Shown: piece after piece, positions 53,940-63,283 of the stretch
Numbering within the stretch: the first letter of the stretch is position 1
Layout: each line of letters opens with the position of its first letter
Origin: 66-474 sp040388785
GTDB lineage: Bacteria; Pseudomonadota; Gammaproteobacteria; Xanthomonadales; Rhodanobacteraceae
Assembly (NCBI GenBank): GCA_040388785.1
Contig: JAZKBD010000001.1
Coordinates: 1-64,000 of the forward strand
Length of the DNA: 64,000 bases
Direction of reading: 5' to 3'
The notes under the pieces: model-generated
Seen by the model: the letters and a program-made list of their open reading frames with translations, nothing else
Database searches by the model: none
What the model was told of the DNA's origin: nothing
Program-made: the position numbers and the translations under genes

Positions 53940-54916
53940 GCGGCCACCGTTTTGCGCATGCGCCCACGGTTCCACGGCAGCAGCACGCAAGCAAGCAACA
54001 GCGCCAACGCAAGCGGCCACGGGTACCACTCGCGATCGGGACGCAACAGCGAATGGCCGGACGCCAACGGTTCCAGCGCATCGATCGCCTGGTAAGCCGC
54101 GGCGAGTTGGTCGCCATCCGATGCGCGGAAGAATCGGCCCCCGGTGGTGTCGGCGATTTGCGTCAGCGCCTGGATATCCAGTTGATTGTCCGGCGCCGCG
54201 AACTGGAAGCCGAAGGCATCGAGCGTCTGCGCGCTGGAACCGACGCCGATCGTGTAGATGCGCACGCCCGCGGCCTTCGCCAGCTTGGCTGCTTCCAGCG
54301 GCGCCACGCTTCCCGCAGTGTTGACGCCATCCGTCAGCAGCACCAGCACGCGTGCGCGAGCGGGCAGCGCGGACAAGTGCTTGACCGCGAGCACGATGGC
54401 ATCGCCGATCGCGGTTTCGCGTCCGGCCAGTCCGACGGCGGCGCCGCCCATCTGGTTGGCGACCGCATCGACATCGAACGTCATCGGCGTCATCAGGTAC
54501 GCCTGGGTTCCGAACAGGACCAGGCCGACGTCATCGCCGGATCGCAGCTTGATGAAGCGCTGCGCGATCGCCTTCACCGCGGCGAAACGGCTGACCACCG
54601 TGTCGCCAAACCGCATGTCCTCGATCGCCATGCTGCCGGAGCAATCGACTGCCAGCATCAGCGCGCGCCCGGTGTGCGTGATCGCCTGCGGCGGCGCCGG
54701 CTGCTGCGGACGCGCGGCGGCGCACACCAGCAGCCCCCAAGCCAGCGCGGCGATCCACACGCGCCAATGGCGGATGCGGGAAGCTGCCGCGTGTTGCGCG
54801 AGGGCAACCGGCTGCGGCAAGCGCAGCGCCACACCCGGCGCGGTGGGCGGCAGGAATTTCCAGGCCAGCCACGGCAGTGGCAGCAGCAGGAACATCCATG
54901 GCCATGCGAACGTCAT
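53936..54916 (-). CDS. batA: BatA-like VWA membrane protein
   Basis: 326 residues. Two N-terminal helices, then a VWA domain with an intact MIDAS (MLAVDCSGSMAIEDM, DxSxS) plus Thr and Asp partners (TPMTF, VLLTDGVNTAGS), and a final helix (WPLALALLLACVLLPW). Binds a divalent metal and a partner protein, acting with MoxR ATPases. Overlaps the next gene by ATGA. Confidence 0.92.
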   Translation of the reverse strand: MTFAWPWMFLLLPLPWLAWKFLPPTAPGVALRLPQPVALAQHAAASRIRHWRVWIAALAWGLLVCAAARPQQPAPPQAITHTGRALMLAVDCSGSMAIEDMRFGDTVVSRFAAVKAIAQRFIKLRSGDDVGLVLFGTQAYLMTPMTFDVDAVANQMGGAAVGLAGRETAIGDAIVLAVKHLSALPARARVLVLLTDGVNTAGSVAPLEAAKLAKAAGVRIYTIGVGSSAQTLDAFGFQFAAPDNQLDIQALTQIADTTGGRFFRASDGDQLAAAYQAIDALEPLASGHSLLRPDREWYPWPLALALLLACVLLPWNRGRMRKTVAA

Positions 54917-55458
54917 GCGGCGGACTTCTGCGACGTGTATTGCACAGGCGTTTCAACCCCCCGCGCCTCCGGCGCGACCCCCTTCCCATGGAAGGGGGTG
55001 GACGCGCGCGTGCGCAGCGCATCCCGGCACCAAGCGCGCAACGCCGACAGCAGCACTGGCGCATCCAGCACCGGCTGCGCGCGAAAGCGCTCGCTGGCGA
55101 GTTGATCCAGTACCTGCCGGGTGCCTGCATCGGCTGCATGCGTGTGCACGAAGGCGCACCAGGTTGCACCGGTTTGCGCCGCCGCTCCGGGCGCAACGCG
55201 CAATGCCACGCGTCGCATCAGGCGCGATGCTCCATCCACGAGCTGCCCGGCGTCGCCGTCGCGCGCATAAGCGGCTTCGAGCGCATCGATTTCACGCATC
55301 GCCGCGCGCAGGGGAAGCGTGCGCGCCACGCGCCGCAACCACCACGCCACACCGAACCCCGCGAGCGCCAGCAGCGCTGCAAGCAGCCACCATCCGGCCG
55401 CCAGTGGCCACCAGTGCGCCGGAGGCAGATGGATGTCCCGCAGCACCGGCCCGTTCAT
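54913..55458 (-). CDS. DUF4381 protein with repeat-derived C-terminus
   Basis: 181 residues from MNGPVLRDIHLPPAHWWPLAAGW. One membrane helix (LLAALLALAGFGVAWWL) and a cytoplasmic helical domain, matching DUF4381, which accompanies MoxR/Bat operons. The last ~22 residues (STPFHGKGVAPEARGVETPV) are encoded by a palindromic repeat (54950-55003) and are unlike the family, so the protein tail is repeat-derived. Function unknown. Confidence 0.85.
   Translation of the reverse strand: MNGPVLRDIHLPPAHWWPLAAGWWLLAALLALAGFGVAWWLRRVARTLPLRAAMREIDALEAAYARDGDAGQLVDGASRLMRRVALRVAPGAAAQTGATWCAFVHTHAADAGTRQVLDQLASERFRAQPVLDAPVLLSALRAWCRDALRTRASTPFHGKGVAPEARGVETPVQYTSQKSAA
54950..55003. repeat. Palindromic repeat inside the DUF4381 gene
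   Basis: CCCCCTTCC ATG GGAAGGGGG-type stem (54978-55000) and an adjacent GCGCCTCCGGCGC stem lie inside the coding sequence. Related to the intergenic element at 26710. Confidence 0.8.
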
Positions 55459-56402
55459 CGGCGATGCTCCAGGATGCGCTTGCGCAACAGGGGCGCAAGA
55501 ACCACGTCGGGTTCTCCGCTGGTGGCCAACAGCACCCATGGCACCGAAGCGTCGTCGCACGTTTTTGCCAGCGCGCGCGAACCCTGGGAAAGACGGTCGC
55601 GCAAGGCCGCACGCGAGGTGGCCGTCGAAAGATCGACGTGGCGGCGTCCCGCTTCCGTTTCGAAAACATAATCGCCGGCCGGAGCGAGTGCGTGCTCCAA
55701 CGCGTCCACCACGACGACGACCCGAACGTCCGCATGGCGCTTCAGGCGGATCAGTGCGTGCAGCGCGGAAGCATCGGTGCACCAGCCGTCGGACAGCATC
55801 CAGATCTGGTTGCCGGACAGGGCCATCCGCCGCGCGCGTGCGAGCGCAGCCGACAAGGGTTCGGCATTGCCGGTGCGCACCGGGTGCACTTCCGTGTCCC
55901 AGCGTGCAAGCCCGCCCAGCACCGCCAGCGCACCGCGCGTGCCGGCCTGCGGATCAATGGCGGCACGCAGGTTGCCGAACGCCATGACGCCGACCCGATC
56001 GCCGCCGCGCACGCATGTCCAGGCCAGCCACGCGGCGGCGCGCGCCGCCGCCACGGACTTGAAGCGGGTGCGCGTGCCGAATTGCATCGTCGGGTGCGTA
56101 TCGACCAGCAGCAGCATGCTGTGTTCGCGCTCGGCCTGGAACAGCTTGGTGTGCCACTCGCCGCTGCGTGCCGTGCGCCGCCAGTCGATGTTGCGCGAGT
56201 CATCGCCCGACTGGTACACGCGCGACTCGGCGTAATCCATGCCGCGGCCACGCAATGCGGAGACGTGGCCACCGGACAGCGGCGTGCGGGTTTGCGCCGC
56301 ATGCGCGACCGGTTTGCCGGCGCGTGCGCGCAGCGTGATCAGCTCGGCAAGATCGACACGGGTGAGACCGTCAGGATTGATGTTGGCTGCAATGGCGTTC
56401 AA
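55455..56402 (-). CDS. DUF58 protein
   Basis: 315 residues. LSGGHVSALRGRGMDYAESRVYQSGDDSRNIDWRRTARSGEWHTKLFQAERE is the DUF58 signature, followed by a VWA-like domain (MLLLVDTHPTMQFGT, where the metal site is altered). Cytoplasmic. No ATG lies near the expected start, so TTG at 56400-56402 is used. Standard companion of MoxR ATPases. 160 nt separate it from MoxR. Confidence 0.87.
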   Translation of the reverse strand: MNAIAANINPDGLTRVDLAELITLRARAGKPVAHAAQTRTPLSGGHVSALRGRGMDYAESRVYQSGDDSRNIDWRRTARSGEWHTKLFQAEREHSMLLLVDTHPTMQFGTRTRFKSVAAARAAAWLAWTCVRGGDRVGVMAFGNLRAAIDPQAGTRGALAVLGGLARWDTEVHPVRTGNAEPLSAALARARRMALSGNQIWMLSDGWCTDASALHALIRLKRHADVRVVVVVDALEHALAPAGDYVFETEAGRRHVDLSTATSRAALRDRLSQGSRALAKTCDDASVPWVLLATSGEPDVVLAPLLRKRILEHRR

Positions 56403-56562
56403 CGTAGGTCGATGATGGCAAGTGCGGTTCGTATCTCGTCGCTGCGGGAGCGCGAAGGTGAAGTCGCCAAGCAGCTTCGCAGGACTGTCGACGCGAACGC
56501 TTCAGGGGTCCGGGACGAGCCAAGAGGTTGTGGCGCATTGCCCCCGCGGCGTTCAACGATTC

Positions 56563-57582
56563 CTAAGGCAACGGCACACGCTCGAGCAACTGCTTCACCA
56601 CCTCGTCCACGCGCAAGCCCTCGGCTTCCGCTTCGTAACCCAGCAGCACGCGATGGCGCAGGACATCCGGTGCCAGCGACTGGACGTCTTCCGGCAGGAC
56701 ATAGTCGCGACCCGCAAGCCAGGCGGCCGCGCGCGCGCACCGTTCCAGCGCGATGCTGGCACGCGGGCTCGCGCCCCACGCAATCTTGTCGCGCAAAGCC
56801 GGCGCCCACGGCCGCGGATCGCGTGTCGCGAGGACCAGTTGCACGATGTATTCGCCGAGACCTTCCGCCATGTGCAAGTCGAGCACCTGTCTGCGCGACG
56901 CGAACAAGTCCGCCTGGCTGAGCACGCGTTCGGCCTGCGCGCGCGGTTCGAGTTCATCGCGGGCGCGCGCGTGCGCCAGCCGCATGATTTCGCGCTCCGA
57001 ATCCGCTTTCGGGTAGCCGACCGGGACATGCAAAAGAAAACGGTCGAGTTGCGCTTCGGGCAGCGGAAAGGTGCCTTCCTGTTCGATGGGATTTTGCGTC
57101 GCCATCACCAGGAACAATGGTGGCAGCGGCCACGAACGCCGGCCGATCGTGACCTGGTGTTCGGCCATCGCTTCCAGCAATGCGGACTGCACCTTGGCGG
57201 GCGCGCGGTTGATTTCATCCGCCAGCACAAGATTGTGGAACAGCGGTCCCGGCTCGAATTCGAAGGCGCCGGTGGCCGGGCGCAGCACGTCGGTGCCGGT
57301 GAGATCGGCCGGCAGCAGGTCCGGCGTGAACTGCACACGATGGAAATCCGCTTCGATGCGCGAGGCCAAGGCCTTGATCGCGGTCGTCTTGGCCAGGCCC
57401 GGCGCACCCTCCACCAACAGGTGTCCGTCGGCCAGCAGCGCGATCAGCAGCCGATCGACCAGCGTCGGCTGGCCAATGACTTCGGTTTGCAGCGCATCGC
57501 GCAGGGCACGGAAGCGCGCGGGGAGCGTGCCGGCTTCGCTGTCGCCAGCGAACACCTGTGCGGAAAGGGGCTCGGTATGCAT
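56563..57582 (-). CDS. MoxR-family AAA+ ATPase
   Basis: 339 residues from MHTEPLSAQ. Walker A GAPGLAKTT, Walker B LVLADEINRAPAKVQSALLEAM, sensor 1 VMATQNPIEQEGTFPLPEAQLDRF are those of MoxR/RavA-type chaperone ATPases that act on VWA proteins. First gene of the MoxR-DUF58-DUF4381-BatA-BatB/C-BatD operon. Confidence 0.94.
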   Translation of the reverse strand: MHTEPLSAQVFAGDSEAGTLPARFRALRDALQTEVIGQPTLVDRLLIALLADGHLLVEGAPGLAKTTAIKALASRIEADFHRVQFTPDLLPADLTGTDVLRPATGAFEFEPGPLFHNLVLADEINRAPAKVQSALLEAMAEHQVTIGRRSWPLPPLFLVMATQNPIEQEGTFPLPEAQLDRFLLHVPVGYPKADSEREIMRLAHARARDELEPRAQAERVLSQADLFASRRQVLDLHMAEGLGEYIVQLVLATRDPRPWAPALRDKIAWGASPRASIALERCARAAAWLAGRDYVLPEDVQSLAPDVLRHRVLLGYEAEAEGLRVDEVVKQLLERVPLP

Positions 57583-57632
57583 TCGGCCAGTAGACCACAC
57601 TCCACCGCAAAAGTTTTGCCGCGACGCTGGCA

Positions 57633-57671
57633 CCAAAAGCAAACGGCGCGGATCGCCCGCGCCGTTTGCTT
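57633..57671 (-). terminator. Rho-independent terminator of the pil operon
   Basis: On the minus strand AAGCAAACGGCGCGG (57671-57657) pairs perfectly over 15 bp with its complement (57651-57637) around a 5-nt loop; TTTTGG follows. Located about 20 nt after the pilQ stop codon. Confidence 0.9.
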
Positions 57672-57691
57672 CGAACTACTTGCCTTTCAGG

Positions 57692-60025
57692 TCATTCGAC
57701 CGTCGTTTCCTGACCCAGGATGTGCGGCGTAATGAACACCAGCAACTCGGCCTTGTTGTTGATGTTCTTCTTGTCGCGGAACAGCGCGCCGAGGATCGGG
57801 ATGTCGCCGAGGAACGGCACCTTGGTCACGTCATGCTCGTTGGTGAATTCGTACACGCCACCGAGCACCACCGTTTGCCCGTTGTCGACCAAGACCGAGG
57901 TGTCGATCTCGCGATGGTCGATCTGCGGCACGAAACCGCCACCCGGATTCGGCACCAGCGCGCTGATGGCGTCCTTGATCACCTTGAGCTTCATGAAGAC
58001 GCGGTTGTCGGAAGTGATGGTCGGGGTGACATCCAGTTCCAGCACGGCGTTCTTGAACTGCACGGTCGCGGTGCCCTGGCCACCACCGGCGCCGGAGTTC
58101 TGGAAGGTCAGGTAGCCGATCTGCTGGCCCTGCTGGATCGTGGCTTCCTGGTTGTTCGCCGTCACCACCTTCGGCTGCGAAATGGTTTCGCTGCGGCCTT
58201 CCTGCTGCGCGGCAGAGAGTTCCAGGTTGAGCAGGTAGTCACGGCCCAGGATGCCGATCGCGAAACCACTGGTTCCTGTGGTCGTCGACGGCAGGTTGAC
58301 GTTGAGCCCGGACGGAATTTGCACCGTGCTGTTGCCGGCCGACTGTCCACCGAAGCTGTTCCAGTAGTTGGTGATACCGGTTTCAGCGGTGCCGATGCCG
58401 GTACCACCGTTGGCATCGTTGATTCCGCCGCCGTAAACCTGCGCATGCTTGCTGTTCTGGCCCACATGGAATCCGCCAATGCCCAGCTTGGCACCGAGTT
58501 CACGGGTGAAGTTGTCGGTCGCGATCACCAAGCGCGATTCGATCAGTACCTGCTTGACTGGCCTATCGAGCACCGACACCAGTTGGCGGATTTCCTGCAC
58601 CTTTTCCGGCGTGTCGTTGACGAGCAGGGTGTTGGTGCGGTCGTCATAGGACACGCTTCCGCGCGACGACAGGAAACCACGTTCGGAACTGGTCGACCCG
58701 CCCGCACCACCGCCGACGTTGCCGGCCTTGGCGCCAGAGGTCAGCAGGTCGGCGATCTCCTTGGCATTGCCGTAATTGATCGGGATGTAATCGGTGACCA
58801 GCTGCGCGCTGTCGAGCTGCTTCTGGCGCGCGTCGGCGATGTTTTCCTCGTACTTGGCGATCTCGGTTTGCGGAGCCACCCAGATCACGTTGCCGTTCTG
58901 GCGCTGGGCCAAGGCCTTCGCGCGCAGGATCACATCCAGCGCCTGATCCCACGGCACGTTGACCAGCCGCAGGGTAACGTTGCCCTGCACGCTGTCGGAC
59001 GCAACGATGTTGAGATTGGACACGTCGGCCAGCAGTTGCAGCACCGAACGCACCGGAATGTCCTGAAAGTTGAAGGTGACGCGACTGCCCTTGTAAACGA
59101 TCGGTTTCGGGGCGCCGAGCACCGTGGACTCGTCGGATTTCGGCTTCGAGAACTCGACCACATATTGGTTGCCGGTCTGGTAGGACGCGGTCTGCACCAC
59201 GCCGCGCGTTTCGATCTCGATGCGCGCACCGCCTGGCACCGCATGGGTGTTGATGCTGCGCACCGGCGTCGCATAGCTGGTGACATCCAGGCGGCGCGCC
59301 TGAGCCGCCGCCAGACTGGCGCCCGCAACATCGATGGTGGTGGTATCGCCATTCGTGTGCATGCTGGTCGCCGCACCGGCCTGGCTGAAGTCGATCACCA
59401 GTTTGCCACCACCGTGATCACCACGCTGGAAATCGACGCCGGTAATGACATTGCTGCCCGCCATCGCGATCGACTTGTCCGGGTTCGCAGTGGATACCGC
59501 CAGCGACTGCTGCGATTGCGGCGGCGGAGCCACCGGCGCGAGCGCGGCGCCGGAATCCTGCGGCGGATCGGCCGCGGCCGTCGCGCTGTCCATGCCATCG
59601 CCGATCGTTACCAGTAACTGGTTGCCCTGCACCTGGGTCACGTAAGGCGAAGGCTGGCTCAGATTCACGACGACGCGCGTGCGGCCATTGGCCTCTACCG
59701 CGCTCACCGATTGCGCCGTGCCCTGGCCCAGGCTGTACGAACGCTGCGCCAGACCGTTGCTGGTATCGGCGAAGTCCATCGCGATGCGTGGTGGCGTATT
59801 GGTACTGAACGCCTGCGGCGCGGCGGCGGGGCCGGAGAAGCTGAGGGTCAATTGGACCTTGCCCCCCGGCAACGGCGCTGCGCTGACGCTCTGCAACGTG
59901 TTGGCCGCCATGGCCGGTCCGGCCACCAGCGCGAACAGCAACACCAGCAACGCCATCCATCCGCGTCCGGGTCGGGCTGTGCCGCCGTGGCTGCGGCCAA
60001 GGAAGTGAGCAGGTTTGGTCATCAT
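57692..60025 (-). CDS. pilQ: Type IV pilus secretin PilQ
   Basis: 777 residues. Signal peptide to about residue 41 (MALLVLLFALVAGPAMAA). Two AMIN domains bind peptidoglycan (~45-140 and ~190-290), then N0 (VTFNFQDIPVRSVLQLLADVSNLNIVAS), N1 and the secretin channel (VLIESRLVIATDNFTRELGAKLGI, LLVFITPHILG at the C-terminus). Forms the outer-membrane pore for the pilus. ATG at 60023-60025 (MMTKPAHF). Confidence 0.95.
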   Translation of the reverse strand: MMTKPAHFLGRSHGGTARPGRGWMALLVLLFALVAGPAMAANTLQSVSAAPLPGGKVQLTLSFSGPAAAPQAFSTNTPPRIAMDFADTSNGLAQRSYSLGQGTAQSVSAVEANGRTRVVVNLSQPSPYVTQVQGNQLLVTIGDGMDSATAAADPPQDSGAALAPVAPPPQSQQSLAVSTANPDKSIAMAGSNVITGVDFQRGDHGGGKLVIDFSQAGAATSMHTNGDTTTIDVAGASLAAAQARRLDVTSYATPVRSINTHAVPGGARIEIETRGVVQTASYQTGNQYVVEFSKPKSDESTVLGAPKPIVYKGSRVTFNFQDIPVRSVLQLLADVSNLNIVASDSVQGNVTLRLVNVPWDQALDVILRAKALAQRQNGNVIWVAPQTEIAKYEENIADARQKQLDSAQLVTDYIPINYGNAKEIADLLTSGAKAGNVGGGAGGSTSSERGFLSSRGSVSYDDRTNTLLVNDTPEKVQEIRQLVSVLDRPVKQVLIESRLVIATDNFTRELGAKLGIGGFHVGQNSKHAQVYGGGINDANGGTGIGTAETGITNYWNSFGGQSAGNSTVQIPSGLNVNLPSTTTGTSGFAIGILGRDYLLNLELSAAQQEGRSETISQPKVVTANNQEATIQQGQQIGYLTFQNSGAGGGQGTATVQFKNAVLELDVTPTITSDNRVFMKLKVIKDAISALVPNPGGGFVPQIDHREIDTSVLVDNGQTVVLGGVYEFTNEHDVTKVPFLGDIPILGALFRDKKNINNKAELLVFITPHILGQETTVE

Positions 60026-60047
60026 GAACGTAACCCCCGATGAATCG

Positions 60048-60566
60048 TCATTTTTCGCCCAGTGCGACGGTCGCGTCGCGTTCCATCCAGCCGCCCGAAC
60101 CGTTCGGCACCAGTTCCACCAGATCAATCTCGGCCGGTGTCACCTGAGTGACATGGCCATAGCTCTGCCCCATGTAATCGCCCACGTGAACCTGATGGAT
60201 CACGCCCTGCGGATCCTTGACCAGCGCCTCGACACTGCCCTTTGCACCGATCGTGCCCACCATCTTCAGGCTGTCGAGCGGGAAGGCTTCCAGCGGCTCG
60301 GGCGGGCGATTCTGGTCGGGATGCGGGCCGAGCGTGTTCGCCGAACCGGCTTGGGGCGGCGCAGGCTCGAACGGATCGCGTTTGTCCTGATCCTGATAGA
60401 GGAAAGTTTCGAAGGTCTTGACGACGGGCAACGCGGGCAGCGGCGCGCCCTTGCGCGCCTTCACCTGCGCAACCCATTCGGGCAGGTCGCCTTGGCCGCT
60501 GCACGCAGCGAGGCCGGACATCATGGCGAGGGTTCCCAACGCGATGGCAATACGGGTGGGTCGCAT
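60048..60566 (-). CDS. pilP: Type IV pilus lipoprotein PilP
   Basis: 172 residues. Lipoprotein signal with lipobox LAAC (cysteine near residue 22). C-terminal beta-domain (SLKMVGTIGAKGSVEALVKDPQGVIHQVHVGDYMGQSYGHV) binds PilQ and PilNO. Start at 60566: GGAGGG lies 8 nt upstream of this ATG; a GTG two codons earlier is possible. Confidence 0.93.
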   Translation of the reverse strand: MRPTRIAIALGTLAMMSGLAACSGQGDLPEWVAQVKARKGAPLPALPVVKTFETFLYQDQDKRDPFEPAPPQAGSANTLGPHPDQNRPPEPLEAFPLDSLKMVGTIGAKGSVEALVKDPQGVIHQVHVGDYMGQSYGHVTQVTPAEIDLVELVPNGSGGWMERDATVALGEK

Positions 60567-60568
60567 GA

Positions 60569-61225
60569 TCACTTCCCTCCCTGCTTGGCCGGTTGCTTGC
60601 CTTTCGGTTCCTCATCGCCGAGATAGCGATAAGTCTGCACCGTGCCCTCGAGCATCAACACTCCGCCAGGCGGCGGCGCATCCTTTGCACCGCTCGATTT
60701 CGCGGCGGTGAGCGACACGTCGTGCATGGTCAGGATCACCACGCGCGGCAGCGACGCCACACCGCTGATGAAGGTGCCGAACTGGTGATAGGTGCCCTGC
60801 ATCTTCAGCGCGATCGGCTGGATCGCGTAGAACTCTTCCGGAATCTCGGGCTTGGGCTGAAACAGATCGGTTTCGATCCCGGCCGCTTGCGCCGTTTGCG
60901 AAATGTTGACCAGCAGCGCCGGCATTTCGGTCTTGCTGGGCAGTTCACGCAGCATCTGGCTCAGCATTTCGTTCATCTGCGCAAGCTGTGCCTTGAGGGC
61001 ATCCAGATTCACCACTTGGGCCTGCTTGTCCTCGAACTCATGTCGCAGCGTGACTTCCTTCTGCTGTCCGGATGCGAGCGTGTCCTGCTGTCCGCTGATG
61101 TAGAAGTACCAGCCAAGGAACAGGATCACGATCACGATAATGGCGATGAAGAAGCCCTTGACCGACGAGGGCCAGCCGCCAATGTTGTTGCGGTCGAGAT
61201 TGCGCAGGTCATCGAAGAATTTCAT
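60569..61225 (-). CDS. pilO: Type IV pilus inner-membrane protein PilO
   Basis: 218 residues. One membrane helix (FIAIIVIVILFLGWYFYI, ~26-43), coiled coil and a ferredoxin-like periplasmic domain (VNISQTAQAAGIETDLFQP, MQGTYHQFGTFISGVASLPRVV). Heterodimerises with PilN. The C-terminus has a Lys-rich tail. Overlaps pilN by ATGA. Confidence 0.94.
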   Translation of the reverse strand: MKFFDDLRNLDRNNIGGWPSSVKGFFIAIIVIVILFLGWYFYISGQQDTLASGQQKEVTLRHEFEDKQAQVVNLDALKAQLAQMNEMLSQMLRELPSKTEMPALLVNISQTAQAAGIETDLFQPKPEIPEEFYAIQPIALKMQGTYHQFGTFISGVASLPRVVILTMHDVSLTAAKSSGAKDAPPPGGVLMLEGTVQTYRYLGDEEPKGKQPAKQGGK

Positions 61226-62100
61226 GGCCTGGCTCCTCCCTTGCTCTTGGACGCAACGGGCGCCGATGGCACCGGTTTGGCGGCTTTCGGAGCGGGCGTG
61301 GAAGCCGGCAACGCCGCGGGTGCCGAAGCAGGCGCTGACACGTGACTGGCCGCAGCGGCTGTGGCAGCCGGGGGGTTGGCTTGCATCGAGGCTACCGGTG
61401 TGGAAGCCGTCGCGACGGTAGCCGATGACATCCCGGCCGGCACGCTGGCAACCGGAGCAGCTAATGCCGCGCTTGAAGATGCCGCGCTCGAAGCCGTGGC
61501 GGCCATCGCAGCACTGGAACCGGATGCAGGCCCCGAACCGTCGTCGCCGCCATCACCCTTCTGCTTGTCGAGCGCAACGACCAGCTCGAACTCATAAGGC
61601 ATGTTGGAGTCGCCATGGACGTTTTCCGTCTTGACGAGCGTGGTCGGCCCCATCCACGGCGAGGCCTCGATGTTGCGCATGTATTCGGCGACCGTCGCGT
61701 TCGACTGCGCCACGCCATCGAGCGTCAGCTTGTCGCCCTGCTGCTTCAGCGAAGTCAGGCGCGCGCCGGCAGGAATCGTCTGCACGATCTGGTCGAACAG
61801 GTGCACCATCTGCGAACGGCTGGACTGCAATTTCTCGACGATGCGCTTGCGATCCAGCAGGTGCCTCTTGACCTTCTGCAGGTTCTGGATTTCGGTGATC
61901 TTGGAATCGAGCTGGGTGATCTGGCCCTGCAGGTAATCGTTGTGATTGTTCTGGTTGTCGATCCGCAGGCTCATCCAGAAGCCCCACAACAGCACCAGCA
62001 CGATGGCGGCGACCGCCGCGATACCCAGCTGGGTGAAGAATTCGCGCTTGCGGCGCTCGCGCCGTTCCGCGCGCCACGGGAGGAGGTTGATCTTGGCCAT
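61222..62100 (-). CDS. pilN: Type IV pilus protein PilN with extended Ala/Ser/Pro tail
   Basis: 292 residues. The N-terminal MAKINLLPWRAERRERRKREF binds PilM; one helix (IAAVAAIVLVLLWGFWM) follows and then the ferredoxin-like domain to about residue 185. The usual family length is ~180-220; here about 100 extra residues of Ala, Ser, Pro and Val (ASGSSAAMAATASSAASSSA...) follow, ending Lys/Gly-rich. Overlaps pilM by 1 nt. Confidence 0.93.
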   Translation of the reverse strand: MAKINLLPWRAERRERRKREFFTQLGIAAVAAIVLVLLWGFWMSLRIDNQNNHNDYLQGQITQLDSKITEIQNLQKVKRHLLDRKRIVEKLQSSRSQMVHLFDQIVQTIPAGARLTSLKQQGDKLTLDGVAQSNATVAEYMRNIEASPWMGPTTLVKTENVHGDSNMPYEFELVVALDKQKGDGGDDGSGPASGSSAAMAATASSAASSSAALAAPVASVPAGMSSATVATASTPVASMQANPPAATAAAASHVSAPASAPAALPASTPAPKAAKPVPSAPVASKSKGGARP

Positions 62101-63158
62101 CAGTCGAAGCTCCTCAGGGCCAGCCCGGCGGCGATCATCAGTGCCGGGGCGTCCTGCGCCAGCGTCTGCGCCTGCAACCGCGGGGACAACGACATGCTGG
62201 CGAGCGGATTGGCCACCACGCACGGCACGCCCAATTGCTCGACCACCATGTCGGCAACGCCGGGGATCGATGCGCAGCCGCCGGCCAGCACGACCTGGTC
62301 CACCTTGCCGAATTCGCTGCCGGCGAAGAAGAACTGCAACAGGCGGCTGACCTGCTGCACCATGGCTTCCTTGAACGGCTCCAGCACTTCGATTTCGTAG
62401 GATTCGGGCAAGCCGCCCTGGCGCTTGGCCAGCCCGGCTTCCTCGTAGGACATGCCATAGCGGCGCATCACCTCGTCGGTGAGTTGCTTGCCGCCGAACA
62501 CCTGCTCGCGCGAATAGATGGTGCGCTGGTTCTTCAACACCGATAGCGTGATCATCGTCGCGCCAATGTCGACCAGCGCCACCAGCGCGTCGCGCGGCAC
62601 CGACAATTGATCGGCGATCAGGCGAAAGGCGTTCTCCATCGCGAACACCTCGACGTCGATCACCCGCGCGGTGAGTCCGCCGAGATCAAGCGCCGCGACG
62701 CGCATGTCCACGTTCTCGGTGCGCGATGCAGCCAGCAGGATCTGCTGCATCTCGGGATTGTCCTTCACCGGCCCAATGGTTTCGAAGTCGAGGCTGACTT
62801 CCTCGATCGGGTACGGAATGTACTGATTGGCCTCGACCTGCACCTGCCCTTCGAGATCATCTTCGGACAAGTCGGCCGGCATCGGGATCACCTTGGTGAT
62901 CACCGCCGAGCCCGCGACCGCGGCCGCAGCATGCTTGGTGCGCGCGCCTGAGCGCTGCACGGCGCGGCGGATCGCATCGCCGACGGCCTCGACTTCGACG
63001 ATGTTCTTCTCGACCACGGCATTGGGCGGCAGCGGCTCGACCGCGTAATGCTCGACGCGGAAACGCGAGCCGGCCTGGCTCAACTGCAACAACTTGACCG
63101 CGGTCGAACTGATATCGACGCCGATCAGCGGCGCAGCATTGGTTGTCAGTAATCCCAC
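62100..63158 (-). CDS. pilM: Type IV pilus actin-like protein PilM
   Basis: 352 residues from GTG at 63156-63158, preceded by AGGGGAA; a longer frame upstream has no family match. Actin/FtsA-like ATPase: LIGVDISSTAVKLLQLS (phosphate 1), ALVDIGATMITLSVL (phosphate 2), VVLAGGCASIPGVADMV (adenosine). Cytoplasmic, binds the PilN N-terminus and nucleates the alignment complex. Confidence 0.95.
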   Translation of the reverse strand: MGLLTTNAAPLIGVDISSTAVKLLQLSQAGSRFRVEHYAVEPLPPNAVVEKNIVEVEAVGDAIRRAVQRSGARTKHAAAAVAGSAVITKVIPMPADLSEDDLEGQVQVEANQYIPYPIEEVSLDFETIGPVKDNPEMQQILLAASRTENVDMRVAALDLGGLTARVIDVEVFAMENAFRLIADQLSVPRDALVALVDIGATMITLSVLKNQRTIYSREQVFGGKQLTDEVMRRYGMSYEEAGLAKRQGGLPESYEIEVLEPFKEAMVQQVSRLLQFFFAGSEFGKVDQVVLAGGCASIPGVADMVVEQLGVPCVVANPLASMSLSPRLQAQTLAQDAPALMIAAGLALRSFD

Positions 63159-63214
63159 TGGAATTCCCCTTCCCCGAGCCCGCATGCGCAGAAACACGCG
63201 CGACTGCATTAGAT

Positions 63215-63283
63215 ACGAAAGTTAACAAAATATCAATGACCTTGCAAAGTACCTGCAAGCCGATGAAGTTAATTGACTTTCGT
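63215..63283. promoter_or_regulatory. AT-rich divergent promoter region of pilM and mrcA
   Basis: This is the most AT-rich part of the 421-nt gap 63159-63579. It carries the inverted repeat ACGAAAGT (63215-63222) / ACTTTCGT (63276-63283) and a hairpin CTTGCA/TGCAAG (63241-63259). On the minus strand TTGATA and TATCTA with 15 nt between fit a weak pilM promoter; on the plus strand TATAAT at about 63462 fits a -10 for mrcA. Nothing else recognised in the gap. Confidence 0.4.

Noticed and set aside
63241..63259. Hairpin CTTGCA/TGCAAG as a pilM terminator or riboswitch
   Set aside because: Too short and in the promoter region of a divergent pair. Kept only as part of the regulatory region.
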